Positions 1 to 8,630 of a DNA stretch of 26,301 nucleotides are shown here, piece by piece. The DNA comes from a virus. A model generated the notes under the pieces. The model was not told where the DNA came from, made no database searches, and worked only from the letters and a program-made list of their open reading frames with translations. The position numbers and the translations under genes were made by a program. Position 1 is the stretch's first letter; every line of letters begins with the position of its first letter. The stretch is from the IMG/VR virus record IMGVR_UViG_3300027963_000292, positions 1 to 26,301 of that record, one strand, 5' to 3'.

Positions 1-272
1 AGCATCACCATTACATCAGGTACGATGCCTAGCCCAATCATGTAATCGTAAGAACCGTTCATCGCCCATACTTTTGCGCCGTTTTGGTGGCGTAGCCGCA
101 ACTGGTCAATCGTGTCAACCAAACTTGGCCCACCACCAACAAGACAGACGCTGCCTTGGGGTGACTCGTCAAAATCAAACCAAGGCAGCGATCTTTTGAC
201 GGATCGCTGCACATTGCCCAACAAAACGTCAGGCTCTGTGTTCCCTACAACATCAAGTACAGCTTCAATCAT
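1..272 (-). CDS. MptE/DUF115-like protein, 3' part cut by window edge
   Basis: About 90 N-terminal residues are visible. The start ATG directly follows the TAA of the upstream gene (TAAATG), which fixes the start. A glycine-rich VGGGPSLVDTIDQLR stretch near residues 43-57 is followed by KVWAMNGSYDYMIGLGIVPD. This is the pattern of the DUF115/MptE-like Rossmann-type proteins (named after an archaeal 6-hydroxymethylpterin diphosphokinase), which phages and bacteria often carry near glycan genes. What it does here is unknown; a link to sugar or virion modification is inference from the two other modification genes in this late operon (glycosyltransferase and FkbM methyltransferase). The C-terminal part lies outside the window. 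Confidence 0.55.
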   Translation of the reverse strand, partial: MIEAVLDVVGNTEPDVLLGNVQRSVKRSLPWFDFDESPQGSVCLVGGGPSLVDTIDQLRLRHQNGAKVWAMNGSYDYMIGLGIVPDVMVM

Positions 273-806
273 TTAGGTGATCTGTGACTGGAGATGTGGA
301 CGGTTGATGGTAACGGTAATGGTTGAAGTCGTAGAAGTGACGGTTGTCAGGTTGGCTGAACGAGCAGCAACAACTTGCAAGCCGGCAGATGCCAAGACTT
401 TTACACGACCGGCTGTAGCCGACAAGAATAGAGTGACGTTAGGTGCAACGGTCACAGCAGTTTTCTTGATGACTGCATTACCAGCGATTTGATACCAACC
501 ATAAAGACCCGCAGTAGTAGCCGCCATAGCGACTGCAACAGGCACGTCTTGAACGGCGGTGTTGACAACCAAAGTTGTTTGGTAAGTTGTAGCGTTGTAA
601 CGCACAACCGAGCCAACAACAGTTGATGCCACGCCTAACAGCAAGATGAACTCGCCTTCGCCGTAAGTTGGATCAAATGCACGAACAATAGTACCTAAAA
701 CAGCTGGGGGCGTTGGGATAGTTGTGCCGCCTGCTGTAGTAATACCAGAGTCCGTTTGAGCAATTTGCAGGAGTCCTGCACGAGGTTCGTCGAATGTATA
801 TGCCAT
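273..806 (-). CDS. Putative capsid decoration / head-associated protein
   Basis: A 177-residue protein immediately downstream of the major capsid gene, with a good ribosome site (AAGGAAA) before its ATG. It has no transmembrane segment and almost no charged residues. It is rich in Thr, Val and Ala, with beta-strand-like runs (for example TSTTSTITVTIN near the C-terminus). Position after the capsid gene, size and composition fit a head decoration or stabilisation protein. No specific family motif is recognised, so the role is inferred from place and composition. A minor head-tail connector protein is an alternative. Confidence 0.55.
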   Translation of the reverse strand: MAYTFDEPRAGLLQIAQTDSGITTAGGTTIPTPPAVLGTIVRAFDPTYGEGEFILLLGVASTVVGSVVRYNATTYQTTLVVNTAVQDVPVAVAMAATTAGLYGWYQIAGNAVIKKTAVTVAPNVTLFLSATAGRVKVLASAGLQVVAARSANLTTVTSTTSTITVTINRPHLQSQIT

Positions 807-817
807 GATGGTTTTCC

Positions 818-1819
818 TTAAGCGATCAGAACGCCGCAGAATTGCGGGCCTGAAGATGTGAGGTTGCCGGCAAATCCGATGAGCTTAACGATAGCGTCTT
901 GGTTAACTGCTTGACGCTCGCCGCCGATTGGCACGAAATTACGATCAGCGTGTGGACGGAACATAATGTACTTAGTGTTCAAGAACCACATATGGTTTGC
1001 TGTTGCGGCTGAACCGATACCACCGTCCAAAACCACATCAGATGCCATACCTGCGCCGTAGTATTTCAACGATGCGAAACCAGCGCCAGCTGACGAATTG
1101 CCACCGTCTGTGATGCGTTGGATCGACTGCAACGATTGCAAATACAATTTGTAATAGTTGTTGTCGCAAACGATCAAATCAGGCTTGTCAGTTCCACGAA
1201 TCAACTGAACAGCTAGAGCATCCATGTATGCTTGGATGTTCGATGCCGAAACAGCAGAGCCGCCGTTGGTCACGCCTGAGTAGGCAACAGATTGCCAAAA
1301 CGTAAAAGTCGCACGGTTAATGCCGCCGTAAGTGCCGGTTGTTGGTGCGTCAGGAATTGCAGCACCGAGGCCGGTGATGTTTTTGCCTGAGTTGCCAGTA
1401 CCATCAAGGTAAATGTCACCCGAAATACGGTTAGCCAACTGAGCTTCAGCCACATTCATACGACCATCGAGCAAGTCAATAATCGCTTCTTTGCCGCTGT
1501 TTTGGATCATTTCCAAGCCGCTGATCGAAACAGCCGATGCGTATTGAGTGATCGAGAACTGAGCAGCCGAAATGGGGCTGTTCTGCGAAACGTTCAACAC
1601 TTCATAGCCTGAATAGCTGTTGGTGTTGTTGGTTGTTGAGTCGTTATACATGATCTCTTGCAAAATCACGTTACCGCCTGAAAACGTCTTTACGTTGCCA
1701 CGTTCTTTCAAACGGCGCAGTAAAGCGTTGTTATTTGTTACGTTATCAGCAAGTTCACCTGTGCGGCTTTGAATGTTAGTCGCAATGATGTCGCTGATCG
1801 AGCTATTGGCAAATGCCAT
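818..1819 (-). CDS. Major capsid protein
   Basis: A 333-residue protein lying between the scaffold gene and the decoration-like gene, as is usual for the capsid subunit. It starts MAFANSSISDIIATNIQSRT and has the familiar capsid pattern: an N-terminal helix, then NNALLRRLKERG, a GNVILQEIMY strand, then SAAQFSITQYASAVSISGLEMIQNSG, and a long central helix that includes DLLDGRMNVAEAQLANRI. The C-terminal part holds KPDLIVCDNNYYKLYLQSLQ and the FVPIGGERQAVNQDAIV stretch seen in many podovirus and siphovirus capsid proteins with the HK97 fold. GGAG lies about 8 bases before the ATG. No separate protease gene and no long N-terminal delta domain are seen, so assembly probably depends on the separate scaffold protein. 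Confidence 0.9.
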   Translation of the reverse strand: MAFANSSISDIIATNIQSRTGELADNVTNNNALLRRLKERGNVKTFSGGNVILQEIMYNDSTTNNTNSYSGYEVLNVSQNSPISAAQFSITQYASAVSISGLEMIQNSGKEAIIDLLDGRMNVAEAQLANRISGDIYLDGTGNSGKNITGLGAAIPDAPTTGTYGGINRATFTFWQSVAYSGVTNGGSAVSASNIQAYMDALAVQLIRGTDKPDLIVCDNNYYKLYLQSLQSIQRITDGGNSSAGAGFASLKYYGAGMASDVVLDGGIGSAATANHMWFLNTKYIMFRPHADRNFVPIGGERQAVNQDAIVKLIGFAGNLTSSGPQFCGVLIA

Positions 1820-1839
1820 AGTAATCTCCGATTAGGTTA

Positions 1840-2754
1840 TCAAAAACGCTCATTAAGATTGTCAAATTGCTCTAACAATAATGAACGCCTATCTTGCGCT
1901 TTGGTACTCGTTGCCGCCCCTGGTGTGGAACTTTTAACGCTGACCGCTGCCGCCCTGGCTGCTTTCGCTGCCCTGTTCGATTGTTCCCGTTTCGCTGCAT
2001 CTGCTGCGCCCTGTGAGGCTTGCTGATGTTTCGTAAACAGGTCGTTATCTAGGCGTATTGCTTTTTGATACGCATCATCCAAGTCCTTCGCCACACCGCT
2101 GTTAAGCAGTTGGATCATTGTTGGACGTGCTTCCTCAAAATACTCTGCTTTTGTCTGAAATTCACTAATTTCGTTCAAAAGTGCTTGATTCTGTGCTGCT
2201 TCCTGCTGTTGCTTCCAATTTAACACCTCGCCACGAACTTGTGCAAGCTCGTTTTGAATGGCGTAAAAATTAGGATCAGTCGGTTGAATCTGCACTTCGC
2301 CCATATTGATCCCATACTGTTGGGCTAGTTGGGCAAAATATGCTTGTTTCTGTTGTGGCGATCCGTGGCGCAATACATTATCAGCTTCCATCAAGGCTTT
2401 GACCGCCTGCGGTGCTTCAATGCCAAGCCCACGAATGTTTTGCATATAAGGCTCAATGGCCTGCTGCATTTGATCGGCAAATTGGGCTTTTGAAAGCAAA
2501 GGTTGAACCCCTGCTTTCATTTCTTCTTCACGTTTCCAAGCGTATTCTTTTAGCTTTGGATCAGCGGTTGTCCAGGCTTCGTGATAATCCTTCTTCCACG
2601 ATGCTGGCGGTCTTTCCCAAACGGGTGGTTCTGGCGGTGGCTCAAGATCGGGTTCGGGCTGAGTCCTAACTGCCTCGACGGGTGTTTCATTCTGAACCTC
2701 GTCAAACTGCTGTGACAGTAATTCTCGACGATCTGGCTGTTCAGTATTGTCCAT
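1840..2754 (-). CDS. Scaffolding protein
   Basis: A 304-residue, highly charged, Gln/Glu/Ala-rich protein just upstream of the capsid gene, the normal place for a scaffold. A proline-rich segment (about residues 30-55, PEPDLEPPPEPPVWERPP) is followed by long predicted helices and coiled coil (about 100-260), then a basic Ala/Lys-rich stretch. The first and last segments carry nearly the same motif, DRRELLSQQFDEVQNE at the N-terminus and DRRSLLLEQFDNLNER at the C-terminus. Scaffolds are needed for procapsid assembly and leave before or during packaging. The assignment rests on position and composition; no enzyme motif is seen. Confidence 0.8.
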   Translation of the reverse strand: MDNTEQPDRRELLSQQFDEVQNETPVEAVRTQPEPDLEPPPEPPVWERPPASWKKDYHEAWTTADPKLKEYAWKREEEMKAGVQPLLSKAQFADQMQQAIEPYMQNIRGLGIEAPQAVKALMEADNVLRHGSPQQKQAYFAQLAQQYGINMGEVQIQPTDPNFYAIQNELAQVRGEVLNWKQQQEAAQNQALLNEISEFQTKAEYFEEARPTMIQLLNSGVAKDLDDAYQKAIRLDNDLFTKHQQASQGAADAAKREQSNRAAKAARAAAVSVKSSTPGAATSTKAQDRRSLLLEQFDNLNERF

Positions 2755-2764
2755 TCATACCCCT

Positions 2765-3085
2765 TTAGGTAAATTTACGGCGTAGTTGTGAAAGAATCTG
2801 ATTTGCTTGCTTGTGTGTCATGTTGCCCAATTGTTGCCGCATAACTTCCCGTCGTGTATCTTTTGGCGATGGCAATTTGGTTTCCATCTTTTCGTTGCCC
2901 ACTTCAATGCAATTGTGTTGCCTAAGATGGTCACGATGCACCGAACGGCTCGTAATCATTGAACCGTCGATCATAGATTTGTAGGGTTGAATGTCTGGCA
3001 TCACCATTGGGCCAAGGCTTTCGTAATGCTCTTTTGAGCCTTTTTCGACTAATTCACCATTAACGTATATGTAAGTTTTTTTCAT
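2765..3085 (-). CDS. Conserved phage protein of unknown function, near scaffold
   Basis: A 106-residue protein between the portal-side small gene and the scaffold gene. The centre reads MPDIQPYKSMIDGSMITSRS followed by HRDHLRQHNCIEVGNE. I know this arrangement from many podovirus-type head operons, always uncharacterised. The C-terminus is basic (QILSQLRRKFT). Its ATG overlaps the stop of the upstream gene by four bases (ATGA), so the two are probably translated together. A role in head assembly is inferred only from place. Confidence 0.65.
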   Translation of the reverse strand: MKKTYIYVNGELVEKGSKEHYESLGPMVMPDIQPYKSMIDGSMITSRSVHRDHLRQHNCIEVGNEKMETKLPSPKDTRREVMRQQLGNMTHKQANQILSQLRRKFT

Positions 3086-3441
3086 ATCAGAGCTAAAACG
3101 TCCTCATCATCCATTTCTATGTGTTCGTTATAAATTCTGTTTACTCGATCTAAATCAGCCAACATTGCATCGTAATTAATTACCGCTGGCGCTTGCGCTG
3201 TTGCTTCAATCACAAACGGTTCTGCAATTTCCTCCGCAATCCTTGGTTTACCCTCTACTATTTGCTCAAATAACGCTAAAACCTCGTCCCGTCTTGCTTT
3301 TGCCTTTGCTGCCTCTGCCCTGCGGTGTTCTTCTTCCTCTTTTTTGCGTTTACCGCCATCGTGCATATCCATCTCGACGATGACAGGCACATAATCCCAT
3401 GTCGCATCGCCCCACGTTCCGGTGTCCCAGTAACCGTTCAT
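3082..3441 (-). CDS. Conserved phage protein of unknown function, downstream of portal
   Basis: A 119-residue protein that overlaps the portal stop and the next gene start by four bases each. It begins MNGYWDTGTWGDATWDYVPV, a tryptophan/tyrosine-rich head seen in small genes next to podovirus portals. A strongly charged helix (GKRKKEEEEHRRAEAAKAKARR, about residues 30-51) and an acidic C-terminal half follow. No enzyme motif is visible. It is probably a head-assembly accessory protein, by context only. Confidence 0.6.
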   Translation of the reverse strand: MNGYWDTGTWGDATWDYVPVIVEMDMHDGGKRKKEEEEHRRAEAAKAKARRDEVLALFEQIVEGKPRIAEEIAEPFVIEATAQAPAVINYDAMLADLDRVNRIYNEHIEMDDEDVLALI

Positions 3442-5786
3442 GCAAGCTCAACCCCAGCGGCTCTCCCGTCTGCGCCACGGATAATCTTCTTAGGCGCTGC
3501 AATAACAGTCATCACGCCATTGATTTTATCCATTGCCATATTGTGCATATTGCTCATGTTGTCGTGCATCTGAACCATGCGGTTCATGGCTTGCGTCACA
3601 TTGTCACCCAGTTCTGCGGCAATCTTGGTGCTTGCAGCCTCTTGAGCCTCAAGCAATGGCAAGTCTAAGCCTGGGTTCGCCCCAATCCTAGCCACCATAA
3701 TCTTGGTTGCAGACTCTAGCTCAGTTTTCCATTTCTCTAACTGTTCAGCAGCTTGCAACTTGGCTTGTTCCATTGCCTGCATATATTGCTGCTTTTGCGC
3801 CTCTAATTGCGTTTCGGCTTGCAATTTCATTTGTGCCATCTGAACATCTGCTTGTGCTTTGGCTTGGGCAACTTGAATATCGGCTTGCGCCCTAAGTTGT
3901 TCAGATTGCGCCGTGGCCTGCATCTTCATTTGTTCGTTTTGGGCTTGAGCTTGCATCTTCATCTGCTCAAACTGTTGTTCGGCTTGCATCTTAACCACTT
4001 CAGGATTAAGTGGTGGTGGCTGCGTTGCCATTTGCTGTTGTTTCATCTGCAACTGTTGCATCGCTTGGTCAATTGTGCCTTCAATTGGCGCTGCCTTCTT
4101 GTATGCGCCAACGCCAAACTTAACCAATTCAATAAGCATTGGCACTAACTCTGGCGCTTGTTGACCCATTGGCAACGCTTGCGTCAAGAACCCACCCATT
4201 GCTTGCAAAAACTCGACTCGCTCACGTTTGTTTTGATTCTCGTCAATTTGCACCAGGCTGTCCGAGTCCACTTGGATGCGGAACGATCGTAATGGCTTGC
4301 TTTGAATTAACTGCAAGGCTTGTGGAATCAGCGTCTGATCTGCCGGCTGCATACCTTGTGCGGCAGCGTACATAAGGATCGTTGTGGGCTGAAACTTAGT
4401 GCAAATAACTTGGGCTTTTAACTGGAATAGCTCACTCGCAAACAGGGCAACATCTTCTTGCATCGAGCGCAAGCGCAGTCCTGCATACTGACCCTTAATC
4501 TGTTGTGCCGTGGCTGTTTCGCTGGCAGCTGTTTGTCCCCGAACAATGTCACTAATACCTGTAATTTCATAGATTTGGTTTTTAATTTCATCTCTTGCCC
4601 GATAGCATTGCAATAGAGCATTTGACAGGGTATCCAACGGCAGCAAGTCAATAGACCCTTTTAAGCCGCCTTTCTCAGAGAACGCCATCCACTTATCAAC
4701 AGGAATAAGTGTGTTGTTATCGCCCTCAGTCAAAAGACGCTGCAAGGTGGGTTGTGATGCGTCATAGACCCCACGCACACGCAACGCTTTAACTAACCCG
4801 TCGATACGATCAGTCAGAATGTCTAACTCTGTTGCTTGGTCTTGATAAAGCACAAAATCAGGCACAGGCACAAGCGTGTCGCTCGTCATTGTGGCGTATA
4901 ACGGTTTAGCGCATGGAAAGAAGTTCTCAAGCTCTAGCGGATCGTCACGTTCGTCCAATATGTCTGGGCAACTCTTGCTGATCCAATACACCTTGCCGCT
5001 TTCTTTGTCCCAAATTTCGCAAATTTTAGCTCTTGTGAAATCTTTGGATTGGGTCGAATACTGTTTATTCGTTTCAGGCCCTGCATCCAATGGAATCTTT
5101 CTAGCCATTTCCTCGCCAAATCGTTCGGCAAGGCTTTCTTTGGTCATGTAAACCCAGCGCCAAACGCTTGTGACTTCTTCCCATGTTCTTGCAACCGAAT
5201 GACCAAAGTCCTTCCAATGCACATAGTCGGTAGGCGCACATTCGTACTCAATTTCTTCTTGTGGTTCGACTTCCTCACCCAAAGCGCCATCAATGCCAGG
5301 CATTGCTGTCTTAACTTGTTGACCTTCGCTGTCAACTTCGTCCACATCTTCAGTTACTTGCAGCCCATCTTCAGGAATGTCTTGCGCCCGAACGTGCGGC
5401 TCGTACCGAACCCATGCCACGCCTCGACCACCCAAAAACCTATCCTCAACTGCGTGTTTCATTGTCGATCTGAAATCGGTGTAATGCTCAATTTCAAAAT
5501 CCAAGGCACGTTCAATAAGTTGTGCGGCAACACGGGCAACTGGATCGTTATCCCCAAAGCGCCTAGCAACGTCTGCTTTCGGCAATCGAGCGTACACGGC
5601 AGGGATCAACGTCTGTACGTTAGACCACAGAATATTGAATTTAGCGGTTTCGTTTGTGTTCTGATTGCGGTTGTCATCACGGTAACGCTTAACAATCTTA
5701 GTGGTGCGACCTTCCCACTTTTTAAATTCATTATCGTATTGGCTGATCGTATTCAGCCACTTTTGAACACCAGTCAATGCTTCCAT
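3438..5786 (-). CDS. Portal protein
   Basis: A roughly 782-residue portal, the dodecameric ring at the packaging vertex through which DNA enters and leaves. Its N-terminal part (WSNVQTLIPAVYARLPKADV, then a long helix and FLGGRGVAWVRYEP) is typical of podovirus-type portals. The C-terminal 200 or so residues contain a long Gln/Met/Lys/Ala-rich coiled coil (repeats such as EQMKMQAQAQ), consistent with the helical barrel of P22-like portals. A longer frame begins with a TTG at 5801, but the ATG at 5786 comes one base after the upstream stop, so I chose it. It overlaps the next gene by four bases. Confidence 0.9.
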   Translation of the reverse strand: MEALTGVQKWLNTISQYDNEFKKWEGRTTKIVKRYRDDNRNQNTNETAKFNILWSNVQTLIPAVYARLPKADVARRFGDNDPVARVAAQLIERALDFEIEHYTDFRSTMKHAVEDRFLGGRGVAWVRYEPHVRAQDIPEDGLQVTEDVDEVDSEGQQVKTAMPGIDGALGEEVEPQEEIEYECAPTDYVHWKDFGHSVARTWEEVTSVWRWVYMTKESLAERFGEEMARKIPLDAGPETNKQYSTQSKDFTRAKICEIWDKESGKVYWISKSCPDILDERDDPLELENFFPCAKPLYATMTSDTLVPVPDFVLYQDQATELDILTDRIDGLVKALRVRGVYDASQPTLQRLLTEGDNNTLIPVDKWMAFSEKGGLKGSIDLLPLDTLSNALLQCYRARDEIKNQIYEITGISDIVRGQTAASETATAQQIKGQYAGLRLRSMQEDVALFASELFQLKAQVICTKFQPTTILMYAAAQGMQPADQTLIPQALQLIQSKPLRSFRIQVDSDSLVQIDENQNKRERVEFLQAMGGFLTQALPMGQQAPELVPMLIELVKFGVGAYKKAAPIEGTIDQAMQQLQMKQQQMATQPPPLNPEVVKMQAEQQFEQMKMQAQAQNEQMKMQATAQSEQLRAQADIQVAQAKAQADVQMAQMKLQAETQLEAQKQQYMQAMEQAKLQAAEQLEKWKTELESATKIMVARIGANPGLDLPLLEAQEAASTKIAAELGDNVTQAMNRMVQMHDNMSNMHNMAMDKINGVMTVIAAPKKIIRGADGRAAGVELA

Positions 5787-5787
5787 C

Positions 5788-6399
5788 TTAGTATCTCGCA
5801 AAAATTACGTCACGGTTAACCCGCCCGACAATCTCATAATCCCAACTTTGGAGTAATCCGATTGTGTCCTCGTCGGTGTATCCATAACGACTGCCCAAGC
5901 CTTTAAGCTCTAGCGTGATAACTGGATACGTTCTCTTAATTGTTTGTTCAGCGCCCAATATAGCTAAATGCTCGTAGCCTTCAATGTCTAATTGAATAAA
6001 GTCGCAATCATCTACTTCTAAAGAATCAATTGGCATGACCTTAATATTGTTGCCGGCCTTTAACTGGTGCGCCCCAATGTTCTCAGGGTATGGATGCTCG
6101 ACTGACGCTGTGCCGTGTTTGTCACCAAATGCAGCCCAATGATGCTCAATGTTGTCGTGGTTAAAAACATTCAGTAACAAATATTGATAATTGACCGTAT
6201 CAGGCTCGACTGTAATCACACGTTCAAATTGCCCCGCCATCGTAGCGGGATAAACACCGATATTGCCACCGGCCTGAATGACTGTGCGAAATTGGTTCAA
6301 GTGGGTATAGCTCACATTCAAGTCTGGCAGCTCAACCAAGAGTGCGTTAATGCAACACTCGTCTATGTCGGGAACTTGCCAGCCTTCAACCAATTTCAT
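5788..6399 (-). CDS. FkbM family methyltransferase
   Basis: A 203-residue SAM-dependent methyltransferase. The SAM-binding loop reads VIQAGGNIGVYP (about residues 41-52), followed by the acidic strand end VITVEPDTVNY. The FkbM signature DFIQLDIEGYEHLAILGAE sits at about 134-152, and the C-terminus carries TLELKG. FkbM enzymes usually O-methylate sugars or small molecules. The gene lies between portal and glycosyltransferase, overlapping the latter by 14 bases. Modification of a glycan, on the virion or on the host surface, is a reasonable inference; the substrate is not visible in the sequence. Confidence 0.85.
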   Translation of the reverse strand: MKLVEGWQVPDIDECCINALLVELPDLNVSYTHLNQFRTVIQAGGNIGVYPATMAGQFERVITVEPDTVNYQYLLLNVFNHDNIEHHWAAFGDKHGTASVEHPYPENIGAHQLKAGNNIKVMPIDSLEVDDCDFIQLDIEGYEHLAILGAEQTIKRTYPVITLELKGLGSRYGYTDEDTIGLLQSWDYEIVGRVNRDVIFARY

Positions 6400-6976
6400 A
6401 CGGTATCCTTGTTTGTTCCCACGGTCTAGGTTTGCCGTGGAATATCACAACCTTGGCATCCTCTAACCCTTTGGGCAGCACATCAGCCTTAAAGCTCACA
6501 ATCCCATCTGCAATGTCCTGCCAGTACGTCACTTTGTCCCGCATATGGTGTTCGATATAGCTCTGATCGCCACCAGCAGCATACATTTGCAATGCGGCAA
6601 ACTTGTCATACAAATCAACATACTTTGACCAATACATCATGCTGCTCTGCATGGCTTTTGGGTTGTACTGACCACGGTAAACGTCACGCATAATCACAAA
6701 ATCGTGCTGCTTTGCCGCCTCAATCATTGCCGTACAATCACCAGTCAACACGGTATCTAAGTCAAAGTACAGCGCACTTGGTAGCCGAAACAACTCCATC
6801 TTTGCCCACCAACCAACCCAATCATGCAGCAAAGGGATGGTTTCGCACTCTAATTCCATATCTGTCAGGCACACAAACTTGTGCGGTGGCAAATATTTAG
6901 CGCACATTTTTTCAAGCGCATAAACGTGTTCAGGCTTGAAATCACCGCCTGAACGCAATACTGATGCAACGATCAT
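6386..6976 (-). CDS. Putative glycosyltransferase (GT-A, GT8-like)
   Basis: A 196-residue protein with a metal-binding DxD motif in ALYFDLDTVLTGD (about residues 67-79). The region KMELFRLPSALYF just before it and the late VVIFHGKPRPWE (about 175-186) are typical of small GT8-like and related GT-A transferases in phages. AAGGDQSYIEHH fits the conserved Gly-Asp-Gln acceptor-side motif. It would transfer a sugar from a nucleotide-sugar donor; donor and acceptor are unknown. It overlaps the FkbM gene by 14 bases and shares one base (TAATG) with the upstream gene, so the pair is almost certainly co-expressed with the head genes. Confidence 0.8.
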   Translation of the reverse strand: MIVASVLRSGGDFKPEHVYALEKMCAKYLPPHKFVCLTDMELECETIPLLHDWVGWWAKMELFRLPSALYFDLDTVLTGDCTAMIEAAKQHDFVIMRDVYRGQYNPKAMQSSMMYWSKYVDLYDKFAALQMYAAGGDQSYIEHHMRDKVTYWQDIADGIVSFKADVLPKGLEDAKVVIFHGKPRPWEQTRIPYEIG

Positions 6977-7296
6977 TATGTGAAAATACCTACCGCCATA
7001 ACTTCAGAGCCTGCGCCAGTTGTTACTTTCCAAGCGCCATTTGCAGAAATAGCATTGATCTCAATACTATAAACACCAACGCCACCAGCAACAGCGTTTG
7101 GCAGAATGGTATGTGTCAAAACGCCTGCACCACTTCCGTCTACGATCTGAACGGCTGAAGTCAACGCCGTGTTTACTGTAATGATTAAACGATGCAGATA
7201 ATCACCAACTGCGCCAGTTGTACCTAAAACCTGTGCGGTTTGGCTTGCTGAAACGTGTTCATAAAAATAACGATAGGGATTTGCTACGCCACTCAT
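6976..7296 (-). CDS. Small virion-like protein of unknown function
   Basis: A 106-residue protein poor in charged residues and rich in Gly, Ala, Val and Thr, with probable beta strands (YLHRLIITVNTALTSAVQIVDG, then GVYSIEINAISANGAWKVTTG). Similar small beta-rich proteins beside large terminase genes are common in phages and have no proven role. It overlaps TerL by four bases. A capsid-surface or neck protein is plausible from composition and neighbours. Confidence 0.6.
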   Translation of the reverse strand: MSGVANPYRYFYEHVSASQTAQVLGTTGAVGDYLHRLIITVNTALTSAVQIVDGSGAGVLTHTILPNAVAGGVGVYSIEINAISANGAWKVTTGAGSEVMAVGIFT

Positions 7297-8630
7297 AATC
7301 TGCTACTCCTAGTTGGTTTGTGGGTTGCCCACATATCATTCAATGTAACTGTGTTTTCAGGCCCAACCATCAGCGGTTTTTCAACGTCTGGTGGCTTAAC
7401 CTTTGGCTCTAACCTCCAAGCAATTGCCAACATCCTAAATGCATCTGCTGGGTGGCTTGTCCAATCATGCCTGGGCGTTTGCCTAAATGCCTTCTTGTCC
7501 TCGTCGTATTCTCGCTGATATTGCCTTAAAGCCTCTAACCCATCGTGCGTTCGTTCAGCATCAAACCAACACATTGGCAGCATTTGCCTGACCGCCTGAA
7601 TCCCATCTTGCACCGACAAGTCAGGCACGATAGCCATGTTGTTGATGCCTAGATACTCACTTAATTGCTCAATAACTGACTTACCCGCTGCTGCTAGTGT
7701 TTTAGCCCTTGCGTCATGCGGCAAGTAATGTTTTGCGTATTTATACGGCTTTTCTACGACTATTTTAGCTATTTCTGCAATGTTTGCACCACTTATTGCA
7801 AAATAATCAATGATGTGGATTTCGTTACGCACGACTTGATACCACCAAATAGCCGTGTCATCTCGATAGCCTAAGTCCCAAGCCGTGTATGTGGGTAGGT
7901 GCGGATCGTAGTCAACACGCCTAACTTGACCGGCATCTGTGATCTTGCGTATGTCCTCGCCATAAAAAGCACCAAGAATTGCCGCCTCAAACGAACACTC
8001 GTACTCTTGTAGAAATTGGTCATCGCTGATCTGTGCGGCAGCTGCTCGTAGCTCTGTGTCAGGCAACAGCCCAGATTCACTAGCCTTTAAAACAAGGTGA
8101 AACCACTCGTCAGGCGTTTTCTTAGCTGTTTCAAATATCTGCCAAAATTGGTTCTTACCCTTTGGCGTACCGGCAAACACAGCCCAACCCTGCTTGTCTG
8201 ACAAAGTAGGACGAATGACGTTACCCCAAACGCTAGGTCTAAAGTCACCATATTCGTCCATAAACACGCCATCAAAGCCCAATCCCCGCATAGCATCTGC
8301 GTTGTCAGCCCCAAACAAGCGTATCTTGCCGCCAGTTATCAACTCAATAGTTAACTCGGCCTCATTGGATGATGCAAGAACTGGTCGAGCAAAGTGTTTG
8401 AGATAATCCCAAACTACGCTTTTAGCCTGGCTGCGAAACGGTGCGATGTACGCAAATAGCGGGCTTTCAGTCTTGCACATAAGTGCGGCACGAATAATGT
8501 CGTTAATTGCTGCAACAGTCTTGCCTGCTCGACGGTGCGCAACTAGGCAAGCCCAACGTTTGGTGCGGTTGTGAAACGGTTTAAACGCAGCCCGTGGTTT
8601 ATACGGGATTGTTTCTACTCGTCTTGCCAT
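7293..8630 (-). CDS. terL: Terminase large subunit
   Basis: The 445-residue packaging motor. The N-terminal ATPase has Walker A AHRRAGKT (residues 31-38), Walker B with catalytic Glu in GVFMDEY (121-127) and the coupling motif AGTPKG (153-158). The C-terminal RNase H-like nuclease begins at AWDLGYRDDTAI (250-261, first metal Asp) and continues with LPHDARAK and the late SHPADAFR motif. It pumps DNA through the portal and cuts concatemers. It overlaps the small subunit gene by 16 bases. Size and motifs are normal for the family. The packaging strategy (pac, cos or terminal repeat) cannot be told from this alone. Confidence 0.95.
   Translation of the reverse strand: MARRVETIPYKPRAAFKPFHNRTKRWACLVAHRRAGKTVAAINDIIRAALMCKTESPLFAYIAPFRSQAKSVVWDYLKHFARPVLASSNEAELTIELITGGKIRLFGADNADAMRGLGFDGVFMDEYGDFRPSVWGNVIRPTLSDKQGWAVFAGTPKGKNQFWQIFETAKKTPDEWFHLVLKASESGLLPDTELRAAAAQISDDQFLQEYECSFEAAILGAFYGEDIRKITDAGQVRRVDYDPHLPTYTAWDLGYRDDTAIWWYQVVRNEIHIIDYFAISGANIAEIAKIVVEKPYKYAKHYLPHDARAKTLAAAGKSVIEQLSEYLGINNMAIVPDLSVQDGIQAVRQMLPMCWFDAERTHDGLEALRQYQREYDEDKKAFRQTPRHDWTSHPADAFRMLAIAWRLEPKVKPPDVEKPLMVGPENTVTLNDMWATHKPTRSSRL

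Noticed and set aside
5049-5819. A 256-codon plus-strand open frame opposite the portal gene
   Set aside because: It lies fully antisense to a clear portal gene, has no ribosome site and its product shows no domain; it reflects codon use of the portal.
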